Shown: positions 51,183-60,569, counted from the stretch's first letter. The stretch: 64,000 nt of DNA from Marmoricola sp. URHB0036 (GCF_000426045.1 NZ_AUEP01000008.1:124001-188000); one strand, 5' to 3'. A program made the numbers and translations. The notes: generated by a model from the sequence alone, not told the origin.

Positions 51183-52364
51183 TCCGGCAGGGCCGAGACG
51201 CCGACACAGTCCCGGATCCTGACCTACGTCCGGGACGAGGGACCGTTGTCCCGGATGGACCTGGCGAGCCGGTTGAACGTCTCCCGCACGACCGTGGCCG
51301 CCGAGGTGGGACGCCTCGTCGAGCTCGGCCTGGCCGAGGACGGCGGCCCGGCGGCGTCCCGAGGCGGACGCCGCTCGACCCTCGTCGACCTCGATGCCGG
51401 CCTCCGCTTCGTGGGCATCGAGCTCGGTGCCACGTCGATGCGAGTCGCGATGACCGATGGGCGTCTGGGCGTGCTCGCGCGCGCCGCCGCTCCCGAGGCC
51501 GACATCCGGCGTGGGCCCGAGTCCGTGCTCGGGGAAGCCATCGCCCTGGTCCGCAAGCTGCTGGCCGACCACGGCGTCGAACGCCCGGCCGGGATCGGCA
51601 TCGGCGTGCCGGGGCCCGTGGACTTCCAGTCCGGCGTGCCGGTGTCCCCGCCGATCATGCCCGGCTGGGACGGCTACCCCGTGCGCGACGCACTCTCCCG
51701 CGAGTTCGGGACACCCGTCCTGCTGGACAACGACGTCAACGTGATGGCGCTGGGCGAACAGCACAACGGCGTGGCCCGGTCGGCCTCCGACTTCCTGTTC
51801 GTGAAGATCGGCACCGGCATCGGTTGCGGGATCGTCGTACAGCGTCATCTCTACCGGGGCGCCGACGGCTGTGCCGGCGACATCGGCCACATCCGCCTCG
51901 AGCAGGACGGGCCCCTGTGCGCGTGCGGCAACCAGGGCTGCCTCGAGGCCTTCTTCGGAGGCGCGGCGCTGGCGCGGGACGCCACGACCGCGGCCAGGTC
52001 CGGCCGCTCCGGCGTGCTGGCCCAGCTGCTCGAACAGCGGGGGGCGCTCACCGCGGCCGATGTCGGGTCGGCGATCGGGCAAGGGGACGCCGTGGCGCTC
52101 CAGCTCGCCCGCGACGGCGGGCGTCGCGTCGGTTCGGTGCTGGCCAACCTGGTGTCCTTCTTCAACCCCGACCTGATCGTCATCGGCGGTGGGGTGGCCG
52201 GGCTCGGACACTCGCTGCTGGCCGAGATCCGCAGCGTCATCTACCGCCAGTCGCTGCCGCTCGCGACGGGGAACATGCCGGTCGTGCTGAGCGAGCTGGG
52301 CGGTGACGCCGGGGTCATCGGGGCGGCCCGACTGATCAGTGACGCGGTCTACGCCGCGGGGTAA
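51168..52364 (+). CDS. ROK-family transcriptional regulator
   Basis: The 398-residue protein has an N-terminal winged HTH (LTYVRDEGPLSRMDLASRLN, VSRTTVAAEVGRLVELG) and a sugar-kinase-like ROK domain with GIGIGVPGPVD, DNDVNVMALGE, KIGTGIGCGIV, and the zinc motif CACGNQGCLEAF. It resembles NagC/Mlc/XylR, which bind a sugar and release DNA. It immediately precedes the CUT2 sugar transporter operon, whose promoter has a perfect 21-bp dyad, so it is the likely regulator. Confidence 0.9.
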   Translation: MAHVLSGRAETPTQSRILTYVRDEGPLSRMDLASRLNVSRTTVAAEVGRLVELGLAEDGGPAASRGGRRSTLVDLDAGLRFVGIELGATSMRVAMTDGRLGVLARAAAPEADIRRGPESVLGEAIALVRKLLADHGVERPAGIGIGVPGPVDFQSGVPVSPPIMPGWDGYPVRDALSREFGTPVLLDNDVNVMALGEQHNGVARSASDFLFVKIGTGIGCGIVVQRHLYRGADGCAGDIGHIRLEQDGPLCACGNQGCLEAFFGGAALARDATTAARSGRSGVLAQLLEQRGALTAADVGSAIGQGDAVALQLARDGGRRVGSVLANLVSFFNPDLIVIGGGVAGLGHSLLAEIRSVIYRQSLPLATGNMPVVLSELGGDAGVIGAARLISDAVYAAG

Positions 52365-52375
52365 CTCGGGCACAC

Positions 52376-52396
52376 TTTCGCAAGCAACTTGCGAAA
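52376..52396. promoter_or_regulatory. Operator upstream of the sugar ABC operon
   Basis: TTTCGCAAG (52376-52384) and CTTGCGAAA (52388-52396) are perfect 9-bp arms around CAA. It begins 11 bp after the ROK stop and ends 5 bp before the candidate -35. It is the probable ROK-binding site. Confidence 0.7.
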
Positions 52397-52401
52397 TAGT
52401 C

Positions 52402-52430
52402 TTGCTCTCTTTCGATTTGCCCTCTAGGTT
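52402..52430 (+). promoter_or_regulatory. Promoter of the sugar ABC operon
   Basis: -35 TTGCTC (52402-52407), 17-bp spacer, -10 TAGGTT (52425-52430). The transcription start would be near 52437, leaving a leader of about 47 nt to the GTG at 52484. The AT-rich context supports it. Confidence 0.6.
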
Positions 52431-52483
52431 TCCAGCAACAGCGAGTGACGCGGGTCACATCGCGGGGCAGCCGAGGAGACCGG

Positions 52484-54016
52484 GTGAGCGACGTGCTGGA
52501 CGACGCAGCCGACGGTCGGCCGCTGCTGGAGATGCGCGGCATCGTGAAGACCTTTCCCGGCGTCCGCGCCCTCGACGGTGTCGACCTGGTGGTGCGACCG
52601 GGAGAGGTGCACTGCCTGCTCGGTCAGAACGGCGCCGGCAAGTCGACCCTGATCAAGGTGCTGGCCGGAGCGCACCGCCCCGACGAGGGCGACATCCGCT
52701 GGCTCGGCGAGCCGGTCTCGCTCGCCAACCCCGATGCGTCGATCACGCTCGGCATCTCCACGATCTACCAGGAGCTCGACCTCGTGGCCGGGCTCACCGT
52801 GGCCGAGAACATCTTCCTCGGCCACGAGAAGTCCCGAGGCGGGCTGGTCAAGCGGGCCGAGACCCGCAAGGCAGCGCGCTCCCTGCTGTCCCGGCTGGGC
52901 CACTCCGAGATCCGCGCCGACCGGGAGGTGGGCACGCTGCCCGCATCGGGCCAGCAGATCGTCAGCATGGCCCGGGCGCTCTCCCACGACACCCGGCTGA
53001 TCGTGATGGACGAGCCGTCGGCCGCGCTCGACCAGCAGGAGGTCAAGACCCTCTTCCGGGTGATCCGTGACCTGACCGCCCAGGGCGTCGCGGTCGTGTA
53101 CATCTCGCACCGGCTCGAGGAGATCCGTCAGGTCGGTGACCGGGTGACGGTGCTGAAGGACGGGCGCACGGTCGCCACCGACCTGCCGGCCAAGGGCACG
53201 GCCACCTCCGAGCTGATCCGGCTGATGACCGGCCGTGACATCGAGTACGTCTTCCCTGACCGCCCCCAGGCCGACGCGACTGCCGAGACCGTGCTGTCGG
53301 TCTCCGACCTCAGCGTCAACAAGGTGTTCGCCGACGTCAGCTTCGACGTCGCGGCGGGGGAGATCGTCGGCCTGGCCGGGCTCGTGGGCTCCGGACGGTC
53401 GGAGATCCTCGAGGCGGTGTACGGCGCACGCCGGCCGTCCAGCGGCACCGTGACCGTCGACGGCAAGCGACTCCGCGCCGGTTCGGTCGGTGCCGCGGTC
53501 AAGGCGGGGATCGGCCTGGCCCCCGAGGAGCGCAAGAGCCAGGGACTGCTGCTCGACCAGTCGATCTACCAGAACATCACCGTCTCCAGCCTCGGACGCT
53601 TCGCTCGCGCCGGGTTCCTCAGCGGCGCGGCCGAACGGGCCTCGGCGCTGGAGTGGACCCAGGCCCTCGACGTGCGCCCGAGCGGGGTCACCCGACCGGT
53701 GCGGACCCTGTCGGGCGGCAACCAGCAGAAGGTCGTCCTGGCCCGGTGGCTGCTGCGTGACTGTCGGGTGCTGCTGCTCGACGAGCCGACGCGAGGCGTC
53801 GACGTGGGTGCGCGCAGCGAGATCTACACCCTGATCCGCTCGCTCGCGGCACGAGGGCTGGCGGTGGTCGTGGTGTCCAGCGAGGTCGAGGAGGTCCTCG
53901 GTCTGGTCGACCGCGTCCTCGTCGTACGCGAGGGACGCATCGTGCACAGCGGACCGGCCACAGAGATCGACGAGCACCGGGTCCTGGACCTGGTGATGGA
54001 GGGAAGCGCAGCGTGA
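52484..54016 (+). CDS. CUT2 sugar ABC transporter ATPase (two ATPase domains)
   Basis: The 510-residue protein has two fused ABC domains: the first with GQNGAGKST, LPASGQQIVSMARAL and VMDEPSAALD, the second with the degenerate GLVGSGRSE of RbsA/XylG/AraG-type proteins, LSGGNQQKV and LLDEPTRGVDVG. The GTG start has GAGGAG upstream; the frame extends to 52445 but the extension is unsupported. It powers import of a monosaccharide or inositol-like compound. It overlaps the permease start by 4 bp. Confidence 0.92.
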   Translation: MSDVLDDAADGRPLLEMRGIVKTFPGVRALDGVDLVVRPGEVHCLLGQNGAGKSTLIKVLAGAHRPDEGDIRWLGEPVSLANPDASITLGISTIYQELDLVAGLTVAENIFLGHEKSRGGLVKRAETRKAARSLLSRLGHSEIRADREVGTLPASGQQIVSMARALSHDTRLIVMDEPSAALDQQEVKTLFRVIRDLTAQGVAVVYISHRLEEIRQVGDRVTVLKDGRTVATDLPAKGTATSELIRLMTGRDIEYVFPDRPQADATAETVLSVSDLSVNKVFADVSFDVAAGEIVGLAGLVGSGRSEILEAVYGARRPSSGTVTVDGKRLRAGSVGAAVKAGIGLAPEERKSQGLLLDQSIYQNITVSSLGRFARAGFLSGAAERASALEWTQALDVRPSGVTRPVRTLSGGNQQKVVLARWLLRDCRVLLLDEPTRGVDVGARSEIYTLIRSLAARGLAVVVVSSEVEEVLGLVDRVLVVREGRIVHSGPATEIDEHRVLDLVMEGSAA

Positions 54017-55080
54017 CACAGGAACGAGAGGTCACCAACACCCCCGTGTCCGGCACGGACCCGGCCCAGGAGTCGCTCGCCGGAACGGGCAACGAGCGCA
54101 GTGGGTTCGTCGGCGTGCTGCTCGGCACCTCGGTCGGCCGCAACCTGGGCCTGGTCATCGCGCTGTTCGTGCTGTGCCTGGTCGGCATCTGGACCGCGGG
54201 GGAGCAGTTCGCGAGCATCGACAACGCGCTGACCATCCTCCGGCTGGCCTCGGTGATCGGCGTGGTCTCGGTCGGGATGACGTTCGTGATCACCGGAGGC
54301 GGGATCGACCTCTCCGTCGGGGCGATCGTGGCGCTGTCGTCGGTCTGGGCCACCACTCTCGCGACCCAGTCACTGGCCCGCGGCAACCACTGGACCGTGA
54401 TGGTCCTCGTCGCGGTGCTCGTGGGCCTGGGATGTGGCCTGATCAACGGCCTGCTGGTGGCGTACGGCGGAGTGGTGCCGTTCATCGCGACGCTGGCCAT
54501 GCTGGCTGCCGCTCGCGGCCTGGCCGAGATCATCGCCCAGCGACGGACCCAGATCGTGAACGTGCCGGGCTTCAGCGACTTCTTTCGCCACGAACCGCTG
54601 GGCATTCCGCTGCTGGTCATCATCTTCATCCTGGTGGCCCTGATCGGCTGGGTCGTGCTCAACCGCACCACCTTCGGCCGGCGTACGTTCGCGGTCGGCG
54701 GCAACCCCGAGGCCGCGCGGCTGGCCGGCATCAACGTCAAGCGGCACACCGTCGCCCTCTACGCGATCGTCGGGCTGTGCTGCGGCATCGCCGCGGTGAT
54801 GATCGTCGCCCGGACGACGACCGGGTCCTCGACCCACGGAACGCTCTACGAGCTCGACGCGATCGCCGCTGTGGTGATCGGAGGCACCCTGCTCTCCGGA
54901 GGACGGGGCACGATCGTCGGCACCGTGCTCGGTGTCCTGATCTTCACGACGCTGTCCAACGTCTTCACGCAGAACAACCTGTCCAGCTCGGCCCAGTCGG
55001 TCGCCAAGGGACTCATCATCGTCGTCGCCGTCCTGCTCCAGCAGCGGCTCGCGGCGCGCAGCAACAGCGGGAGTCCCTAG
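54013..55080 (+). CDS. CUT2 sugar ABC transporter permease (RbsC-like)
   Basis: The 355-residue protein has eight to ten membrane segments with GMTFVITGGGIDLSVGAIVAL and FGRRTFAVGGNPEAARLAGI, the hallmarks of RbsC-type permeases. A polar N-terminal tail of about 40 residues precedes the first helix. The GTG overlaps the ATPase stop (GTGA). Confidence 0.92.
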   Translation: MTQEREVTNTPVSGTDPAQESLAGTGNERSGFVGVLLGTSVGRNLGLVIALFVLCLVGIWTAGEQFASIDNALTILRLASVIGVVSVGMTFVITGGGIDLSVGAIVALSSVWATTLATQSLARGNHWTVMVLVAVLVGLGCGLINGLLVAYGGVVPFIATLAMLAAARGLAEIIAQRRTQIVNVPGFSDFFRHEPLGIPLLVIIFILVALIGWVVLNRTTFGRRTFAVGGNPEAARLAGINVKRHTVALYAIVGLCCGIAAVMIVARTTTGSSTHGTLYELDAIAAVVIGGTLLSGGRGTIVGTVLGVLIFTTLSNVFTQNNLSSSAQSVAKGLIIVVAVLLQQRLAARSNSGSP

Positions 55081-55156
55081 TACGCGGCCCCCCGAGCCGC
55101 ACGCAGCATGCACGCACGAAATGCCACCTCTCTCGGACCGTCAAGAAGGAGCACTC

Positions 55157-56215
55157 ATGTCCCGCACCACCCGATTCGGCCGGCTCTCGCTGGTCACCGG
55201 CACCGCCCTGGCCGGGGTGCTGTTCATCTCGGCCTGCAGCACCGACACCAACGACACCGACAACGACAAGAGCAGCGCCAGCGACCAAACCAAGGCGACG
55301 TCGAACAACGACGACCCGGGGAAGAAGGTCGTGATCGGCTTCTCCGGCCCTGCTGCCGACCACGGCTGGCTCGCGGCCATCAACAGCTCGGCCATCGCCG
55401 AGGCGAAGAAGTACTCCGACGTGGAGCTCAAGACCGCGGAGGGCACCAACGACGCCAGCCAGCAGATCAGCCAGGTCGAGACCTTCATCAACGACAAGGT
55501 CGACGCCATCGTGCTGCTGCCGACCGACGGCGCCGCCCTCACCGATGTGGCCACCAAGGCGATGGATGCCGGCATCCCGGTCATCAACGTCGACCGTGAG
55601 TTCTCCACCCCGTTCGCCGCCCGGACCACGGTCCTCGGCGACAACTACGGGATGGGCGTCTCCGCCGGCACCTACGCCTGCTCGGTGATCAAGAAGAAGG
55701 GCATCAAGGACGCGGTCGTCGCCGAGATCGCCGGCATCGACGCACTGCCCCTGACCCAGGATCGCTCGAAGGGCTTCAAGGACGCGCTCAAGGCGTGCGG
55801 CGAGAACGTCGACAACCGGGTCGCCGCGGAGTTCACGGTGGAGTCCGGTGAGAAGGCAGCCTCGAACCTGCTCCAGGCCGCTCCCAAGATCGATGTCATC
55901 TGGAACCACGACGACGACCAGGGTGTGGGCGTCAAGGCGGCGTTCGACAACGCGGGTCGTGACGAGTTCACCTTCATCGGCGGTGCCGGTTCCTGCAACG
56001 CCATGCAGTGGATCAAGGACGGCGAGATGGGTGCCACGGTCATCTACCCGCCGACCCAGGCCGCCGACGGCATCCGGATGGCGCGGCTGATCGCGCAGGA
56101 CAAGGGTCTCTCCGACCTGGTCCAGGTGGCCGTCCCCAAGCGGATCGTCCTGAACGCTCCCGTTGTCACCAAGGACAACGTCGAGGACTACAAGGACCTC
56201 TGCTTCCAGTCCTGA
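55157..56215 (+). CDS. Sugar-binding lipoprotein of the CUT2 transporter (RbsB-like)
   Basis: The 352-residue precursor has a signal peptide with lipobox FISACS, an acidic linker, and a type-1 periplasmic-binding fold (VVIGFSGPAADHGWLAAINSS, ISQVETFINDKVDAIVLLP, AGIPVINVDREF, IDVIWNHDDDQGVGVKAAFD). Two internal Cys pairs are possible (ACSVI, KACGEN, GSCNAM, LCFQ). A strong AAGAAGGAG precedes the ATG. A 12-bp stem-loop follows the stop, probably raising its level over the downstream genes. Confidence 0.92.
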   Translation: MSRTTRFGRLSLVTGTALAGVLFISACSTDTNDTDNDKSSASDQTKATSNNDDPGKKVVIGFSGPAADHGWLAAINSSAIAEAKKYSDVELKTAEGTNDASQQISQVETFINDKVDAIVLLPTDGAALTDVATKAMDAGIPVINVDREFSTPFAARTTVLGDNYGMGVSAGTYACSVIKKKGIKDAVVAEIAGIDALPLTQDRSKGFKDALKACGENVDNRVAAEFTVESGEKAASNLLQAAPKIDVIWNHDDDQGVGVKAAFDNAGRDEFTFIGGAGSCNAMQWIKDGEMGATVIYPPTQAADGIRMARLIAQDKGLSDLVQVAVPKRIVLNAPVVTKDNVEDYKDLCFQS

Positions 56216-56221
56216 CCGACG

Positions 56222-56256
56222 GGGGTGACCGGATCTGGCACCGGTCCGGTCACCCC
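56222..56256 (+). terminator. Strong hairpin after the sugar-binding lipoprotein gene
   Basis: GGGGTGACCGGA (56222-56233) and TCCGGTCACCCC (56245-56256) form a perfect 12-bp stem with an 11-nt loop, 7 bp after the stop. There is no U-tract. It is placed where operons for binding-protein transporters often carry a 3'-stabilising or attenuating hairpin; the following two genes are co-directional and close. Confidence 0.65.
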
Positions 56257-56278
56257 ACCCCACCCCGAAGGACTTCGC

Positions 56279-57499
56279 ATGGATTCCCACGCCCCTGCCC
56301 TCGGCGTCGGCATGGTCGGGTACGCCTTCATGGGCGCTGCCCACTCCCAGGCCTGGCGCACCGCACCGCACTTCTTCGACCTGCCGCTGCGACCGAGGAT
56401 GCTGGCCCTGTGCGGGCGCGACTCCGTCCGCGTGAACGAGGCGGCCGGGCGGCTCGGCTGGGAGACGACCGAGACCGACTGGACCCGGCTGGTCGCCCGC
56501 GACGACATCGACCTGGTGGACATCTGCACCCCCGGCAACACCCACGTCGACATCGCCGTCAGCGCTCTCGAGGCGGGCAAGCACGTGCTCTGCGAGAAGC
56601 CGCTCGCCAACACGGTGGCCGAGGCGGAGGCGATGGCGGCGGCTGCCGAGCGGGCGGCCCAGCACGGCGTCCGTTCGATGGTCGGGTTCACCTACCGTCG
56701 TACGCCGGCCATCGGTCTGGCTCGACGCCTGGTGGAGGAGGGCCGGATCGGTGAGGTCCGGCACGTGCGCGCGCAGTACCTCCAGGACTGGCTCACCGAC
56801 CCGGCCAGCCCGATGACGTGGCGACTGGAGAAGGACAAGGCCGGCTCGGGAGCGCTGGGCGACATCGGCGCCCACATCGTGGATCTCACGCAGTACATCA
56901 CCGGCGACCGCATCGTCACGGTCAACGGGCTGCTCGAGACGTTCGTCGGGCAACGCCCGGTGGCGGGTGCGGGATCCGGCTCGCTGCTCGGCGGCGACGC
57001 CGTGAACGGCACCGGCGCGGAGCTGGGCGAGGTCACGGTCGACGACACGGCGGTCTTCCTGGCCCGTTTCGGCAGCGGGGCCGTCGGGGTGTTCGAGGCG
57101 ACCAGGTTCGCGACCGGCCGCAAGAACGCGATCCGGGTCGAGATCAACGGCTCGAAGGGCAGCCTCGCCTTCGACTTCGAGGACATGAACGTCCTCCAGT
57201 TCTTCGACGCCGAGGAGCCCTCCGAGACGGCCGGCTTCCGGCGGATCCTCGTCACCGAGCCGCAGCACCCCTACGTCGGCAGCTGGTGGCCGCCGGGCCA
57301 CGGCCTCGGCTACGAGCACGGCTTCACCCATCAGGTCGTCGACCTGGTGAGGGCGATCGGCCAGGGGGTGCAGCCGCTTCCGTCCTTCGCCGACGGCCTC
57401 CAGGTGCAACGCGTGCTGGCCGCCGTCGAGAGCAGCTCCGAAACCGGTTCCTGGCAGACCACGGCAGCAGACGACGAACAGCTGCTCGGCACACACTGA
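56279..57499 (+). CDS. Gfo/Idh/MocA-family oxidoreductase
   Basis: The 406-residue protein has an N-terminal Rossmann domain ([36 protein letters not shown]), the EKPLA motif with the catalytic Lys, and a C-terminal alpha/beta sheet domain ([15 protein letters not shown]). It oxidises a sugar or inositol hydroxyl with NAD(P). The ATG at 56279 has GAAGGA upstream. With the TIM-barrel gene it forms the catabolic part of the ROK-controlled sugar operon. Confidence 0.9.
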   Translation: MDSHAPALGVGMVGYAFMGAAHSQAWRTAPHFFDLPLRPRMLALCGRDSVRVNEAAGRLGWETTETDWTRLVARDDIDLVDICTPGNTHVDIAVSALEAGKHVLCEKPLANTVAEAEAMAAAAERAAQHGVRSMVGFTYRRTPAIGLARRLVEEGRIGEVRHVRAQYLQDWLTDPASPMTWRLEKDKAGSGALGDIGAHIVDLTQYITGDRIVTVNGLLETFVGQRPVAGAGSGSLLGGDAVNGTGAELGEVTVDDTAVFLARFGSGAVGVFEATRFATGRKNAIRVEINGSKGSLAFDFEDMNVLQFFDAEEPSETAGFRRILVTEPQHPYVGSWWPPGHGLGYEHGFTHQVVDLVRAIGQGVQPLPSFADGLQVQRVLAAVESSSETGSWQTTAADDEQLLGTH

Positions 57500-57524
57500 G
57501 CAGCACGACCGAAAGGACCTCGCG

Positions 57525-58532
57525 ATGACGCGACCCATCACTCTCTTCACCGGCCAGTGGGCCGACCTGCCCTTCGAGGAGGTGTGCCGACTCGCCTCGA
57601 GCTGGGGGTACGACGGCCTCGAGGTCGCCTGCTGGGGCGACCATCTCGACGTCTGGCAGGCGGTCGAGGACGACGCCTACCTGGCCGCCAAGCAGGAGGT
57701 GCTCGCGAAGTACGACCTGAAGGTGTGGACGATCTCCAACCACCTCACCGGTCAGGCCGTCTGCGACGACCCGATCGACGAACGCCACCACGGGATCCTG
57801 TCGGGCCGCATCTGGGGCGACGGCGATGCCGAGGGAGTGCGGGGTCGAGCCGCGGAGGAGATGAAGATGACCGCCCGCGCGGCCCGCCGGCTCGGCGTCG
57901 ACACCGTCGTCGGGTTCACCGGCTCCGCGATCTGGAAGTACGTCGCGATGTTCCCGCCGGCCACCCAGGAGATGGTCGATGCCGGCTACCAGGACTTCGC
58001 CGACCGCTGGAACCCGATCCTCGACGTCTTCGACCAGGAAGGAGTGCGCTTCGCCCACGAGGTGCACCCCTCGGAGATCGCCTACGACTACTGGACGACG
58101 ACCCGCTCCCTCGAGGCGATCGGGCACCGCGAGAGCTTCGGGCTGAACTGGGACCCGTCGCACTTCGTGTGGCAGGACCTCGACCCGGTGTCGTTCCTCT
58201 GGGACTTCCGCGACCGGATCTACCACGTCGACTGCAAGGACACCAAGCTCCAGGTCGGCAACGGTCGCAACGGCCGGCTCGGCTCCCACCTCGCCTGGGC
58301 CGACCCGCGCCGTGGCTGGGACTTCGTCTCCACCGGCCACGGAGACGTGCCCTGGGAGCGTTGCTTCCGGATGCTCAACACGATCGGCTACGAGGGGCCC
58401 ATCTCGGTGGAGTGGGAGGACGCCGGCATGGATCGACTGCGGGGCGCCCCCGAGGCACTCGAGTTCGTGCGATCGCTGGCCTTCGACCAGCCCGAGGCAG
58501 CCTTCGACGCAGCGTTCTCCTCCGGCGACTGA
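57525..58532 (+). CDS. Sugar phosphate isomerase/epimerase (AP endonuclease 2-type TIM barrel)
   Basis: The 335-residue protein has [53 protein letters not shown] and [14 protein letters not shown], the metal-binding pattern of the xylose-isomerase-like TIM barrel family (IolE/IolH and 3-ketose isomerases). With the Gfo/Idh protein it could process a 3-keto sugar or inosose. A GAAAGGA precedes the ATG. Confidence 0.88.
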   Translation: MTRPITLFTGQWADLPFEEVCRLASSWGYDGLEVACWGDHLDVWQAVEDDAYLAAKQEVLAKYDLKVWTISNHLTGQAVCDDPIDERHHGILSGRIWGDGDAEGVRGRAAEEMKMTARAARRLGVDTVVGFTGSAIWKYVAMFPPATQEMVDAGYQDFADRWNPILDVFDQEGVRFAHEVHPSEIAYDYWTTTRSLEAIGHRESFGLNWDPSHFVWQDLDPVSFLWDFRDRIYHVDCKDTKLQVGNGRNGRLGSHLAWADPRRGWDFVSTGHGDVPWERCFRMLNTIGYEGPISVEWEDAGMDRLRGAPEALEFVRSLAFDQPEAAFDAAFSSGD

Positions 58533-58565
58533 ACGATCCCTACCGTCACCTGCAAGGGTGGGTGC

Positions 58566-59414
58566 ATGGCTGAGCACACCACCATCCCGACGTACACGCT
58601 CAACGACGGCACCACCCTGCCCGCGGTCGGCTTCGGCACCTATCCGCTCAAGGGCGAGGACGGCATCAGCGCCATCCAGGGTGCCCTCGAGGCCGGCTAC
58701 CGGCTCCTCGACACCGCGGTCAACTACGAGAACGAGACCGAGGTGGGCGAGGCGCTGCGCCGCTCCGGACTCCCGCGCGAGGACGTGCAGGTGGCCAGCA
58801 AGCTGCCGGGCCGTCACCATGCGTACGACGACGCCATCGCCTCTGTCCGTGGGTCGCTCGAGCGGCTCGGCCTGGAGTACGTCGACCTCCACCTCATCCA
58901 CTGGCCGAACCCCAGCGTCGACCAGTACGTCGAGGCGTGGCGAGCGCTCGTCGACCTGCAGAAGGAGGGTTTGGTCCGGTCGGTCGGCGTCTCGAACTTC
59001 ACCGAGGCCCACCTCACCCGGGTCATCGACGACTCCGGGGTGACTCCGGCGGTCAACCAGATCGAGCTGCACCCGCGCTTCCCGCAGGAGGGGATGCGAG
59101 CCGTGCACGAGCGCCTCGGCATCCGCACCGAGGCCTGGAGCCCGATGGGCAAGCGCAACGCGCCGCTCGAGGAGGACGTGGTGACCACGGCCGCAACCAG
59201 GCTGGGCGTGACGCCCGGTCAGGTGATCCTGAGGTGGCACGTCCAGCTGGGCTCGCTGCCGATCCCGAAGTCGGCGGACCCCGAGCGCCAACGGCAGAAC
59301 CTCGACGTCTTCGGCTTCGAGCTCACCGAGGAGGAGGTCGACGCGATCTCTGCCCTGGGCCGGCCCGACGGACGGCTGTTCGGCGGTGACCCGGACTCCC
59401 ACGAGGAGATGTGA
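58566..59414 (+). CDS. Aldo/keto reductase (2,5-diketo-gluconate reductase type)
   Basis: The 282-residue TIM-barrel protein has the AKR tetrad D49, Y54, K79 and H112 (LLDTAVNYEN, VASKL, DLHLIHWP) and the NADPH site LPIPKSADPERQRQN. AAGGGTGGG lies before the ATG. It follows the isomerase by 33 bp, so it may be transcribed with the sugar genes, or be independent. It would reduce an aldehyde or ketone with NADPH. Confidence 0.92.
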   Translation: MAEHTTIPTYTLNDGTTLPAVGFGTYPLKGEDGISAIQGALEAGYRLLDTAVNYENETEVGEALRRSGLPREDVQVASKLPGRHHAYDDAIASVRGSLERLGLEYVDLHLIHWPNPSVDQYVEAWRALVDLQKEGLVRSVGVSNFTEAHLTRVIDDSGVTPAVNQIELHPRFPQEGMRAVHERLGIRTEAWSPMGKRNAPLEEDVVTTAATRLGVTPGQVILRWHVQLGSLPIPKSADPERQRQNLDVFGFELTEEEVDAISALGRPDGRLFGGDPDSHEEM

Positions 59415-59439
59415 CCACCCCTGCGGTATGTCTGGAGGC

Positions 59440-60348
59440 ATGAGCGACCAGCCAACCGTGGCCGGCGTCGCGATCTCGCGGCCCGGCAAGGAGCTGATCC
59501 CCGCCTCGGGATCGGCGCCCGCCGTGACCAAGCTCGACCTGGCCAGCTACTACGCCGACGTGGCCGCGGCGATGGTGCCCTTCCTGCGGGGCCGTCCGGT
59601 CAACATGCAGCGGTTCCCGGACGGCATCGGCGGCCCGTCGTTCTTCGAGAAGAAGGCGCCCAGCCACTTCCCGGACTTCGTCGACACCGTCGAGGTGAGC
59701 ACCTCCGACGGTGAGCAGCACCAGGTGGTCGCCGGTGACGAGCGCAGCCTCGTCTACCTCGCCAACCAGGCCTGCATCACCCCGCACACCTGGCTCAGCA
59801 CGACCGAGGACCTCGAGCACCCCGACCAGCTGGTCTTCGACCTCGACCCATCGGTCGAAGGACTCGCGGCCGTACGACGCGCCACCCGCCTCGTCGGTGA
59901 CCTGCTCGACGACCTCGGCCTGACCACCTACCTGAAGACGACCGGCTCGCGCGGCTACCACGTGCTGGTGCCGCTGCGCCGGTCGTGGACCTTCGAGCAG
60001 GTGCGGGGGTTCGCCCGGAGCGTGGCCGAGGTGCTCGTCGAGCGTGAGCCCGACCTGCTCACCCTGGAGGCTCGCAAGGACAAGCGAGGCGATCGGGTGC
60101 TCGTCGACGTGCAGCGCAACGGCTACGGGCAGACCGCCGTCCCGCCGTACGCCGTCCGGGCGCGCCCGCGAGCACCGGTCTCCACGCCCATCCGCTGGGA
60201 CGAGCTGTCCCGGGTGCGTCCCGACCAGTACACGATCCGCTCCATCGGCCGCCGCCTCGGCCGGATGAACGACCCGTGGAGGGGCCTGCGCCGTCGTGCC
60301 CAGGGACTGGACAAGGCGCAGGAGCGCCTGCGGAAGCTCACGGCCTGA
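59440..60348 (+). CDS. LigD-type polymerase domain protein (standalone PolDom)
   Basis: The 302-residue archaeo-eukaryotic primase-type polymerase has FDLDPS (D134, D136 as metal ligands), KTTGSRGYHVLVPL and RVLVDVQRNGYGQTAVPPYAVR. In LigD this domain adds ribonucleotides at breaks during non-homologous end joining. Here it is not fused to a ligase or phosphoesterase, and no ku gene is in the window. The ATG at 59440 with GGAGG two nt away, or a leaderless start after TATGTC, is preferred. Confidence 0.88.
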   Translation: MSDQPTVAGVAISRPGKELIPASGSAPAVTKLDLASYYADVAAAMVPFLRGRPVNMQRFPDGIGGPSFFEKKAPSHFPDFVDTVEVSTSDGEQHQVVAGDERSLVYLANQACITPHTWLSTTEDLEHPDQLVFDLDPSVEGLAAVRRATRLVGDLLDDLGLTTYLKTTGSRGYHVLVPLRRSWTFEQVRGFARSVAEVLVEREPDLLTLEARKDKRGDRVLVDVQRNGYGQTAVPPYAVRARPRAPVSTPIRWDELSRVRPDQYTIRSIGRRLGRMNDPWRGLRRRAQGLDKAQERLRKLTA

Positions 60349-60369
60349 GGCGCGCTATCGGCCGCTGCC

Positions 60370-60533
60370 GGGTAGTGACGCTCGAGGTTGCATATCCCGT
60401 GTTGGGCCGGGGCGGGAAGTGAGGCTCCGGGTTGCACTTCCGGTGCTGGGCCGGGGCGGGAAGTGACGCTCGGGGTTGCACATCCCGTGCTGGGCCGGGC
60501 CGGGATGTGACGCGCGGAGTCGCACATCCCGTG
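60370..60533. repeat. Three and a half 44-bp tandem repeats with internal hairpins
   Basis: Units begin at 60370, 60414, 60458 and 60502 (last one partial). Each contains an 8-bp inverted repeat 13 nt apart: GGGAAGTG...CACTTCCG in unit 2 and GGGATGTG...CACATCCC in unit 4, so changes in the left arm are matched in the right. No gene is present between 60349 and 60629. Confidence 0.75.
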
Positions 60534-60569
60534 GTCGCGCCTGCGCTCGGCAGCGGATCCGCGTTCCTC

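Noticed and set aside
55016-57550. 844-codon minus-strand open frame across the sugar operon
   Set aside because: It is antisense to well-supported genes, rich in Arg, Gly, His and Val as expected of a GC-rich antisense frame, and has no recognisable domain.
57324-59531. 735-codon minus-strand open frame
   Set aside because: It lies opposite the Gfo/Idh, isomerase and aldo-keto reductase genes, with shadow composition and no motif.
60370-60533. CRISPR array
   Set aside because: The 44-bp units abut directly without unique spacers and no cas gene is present.
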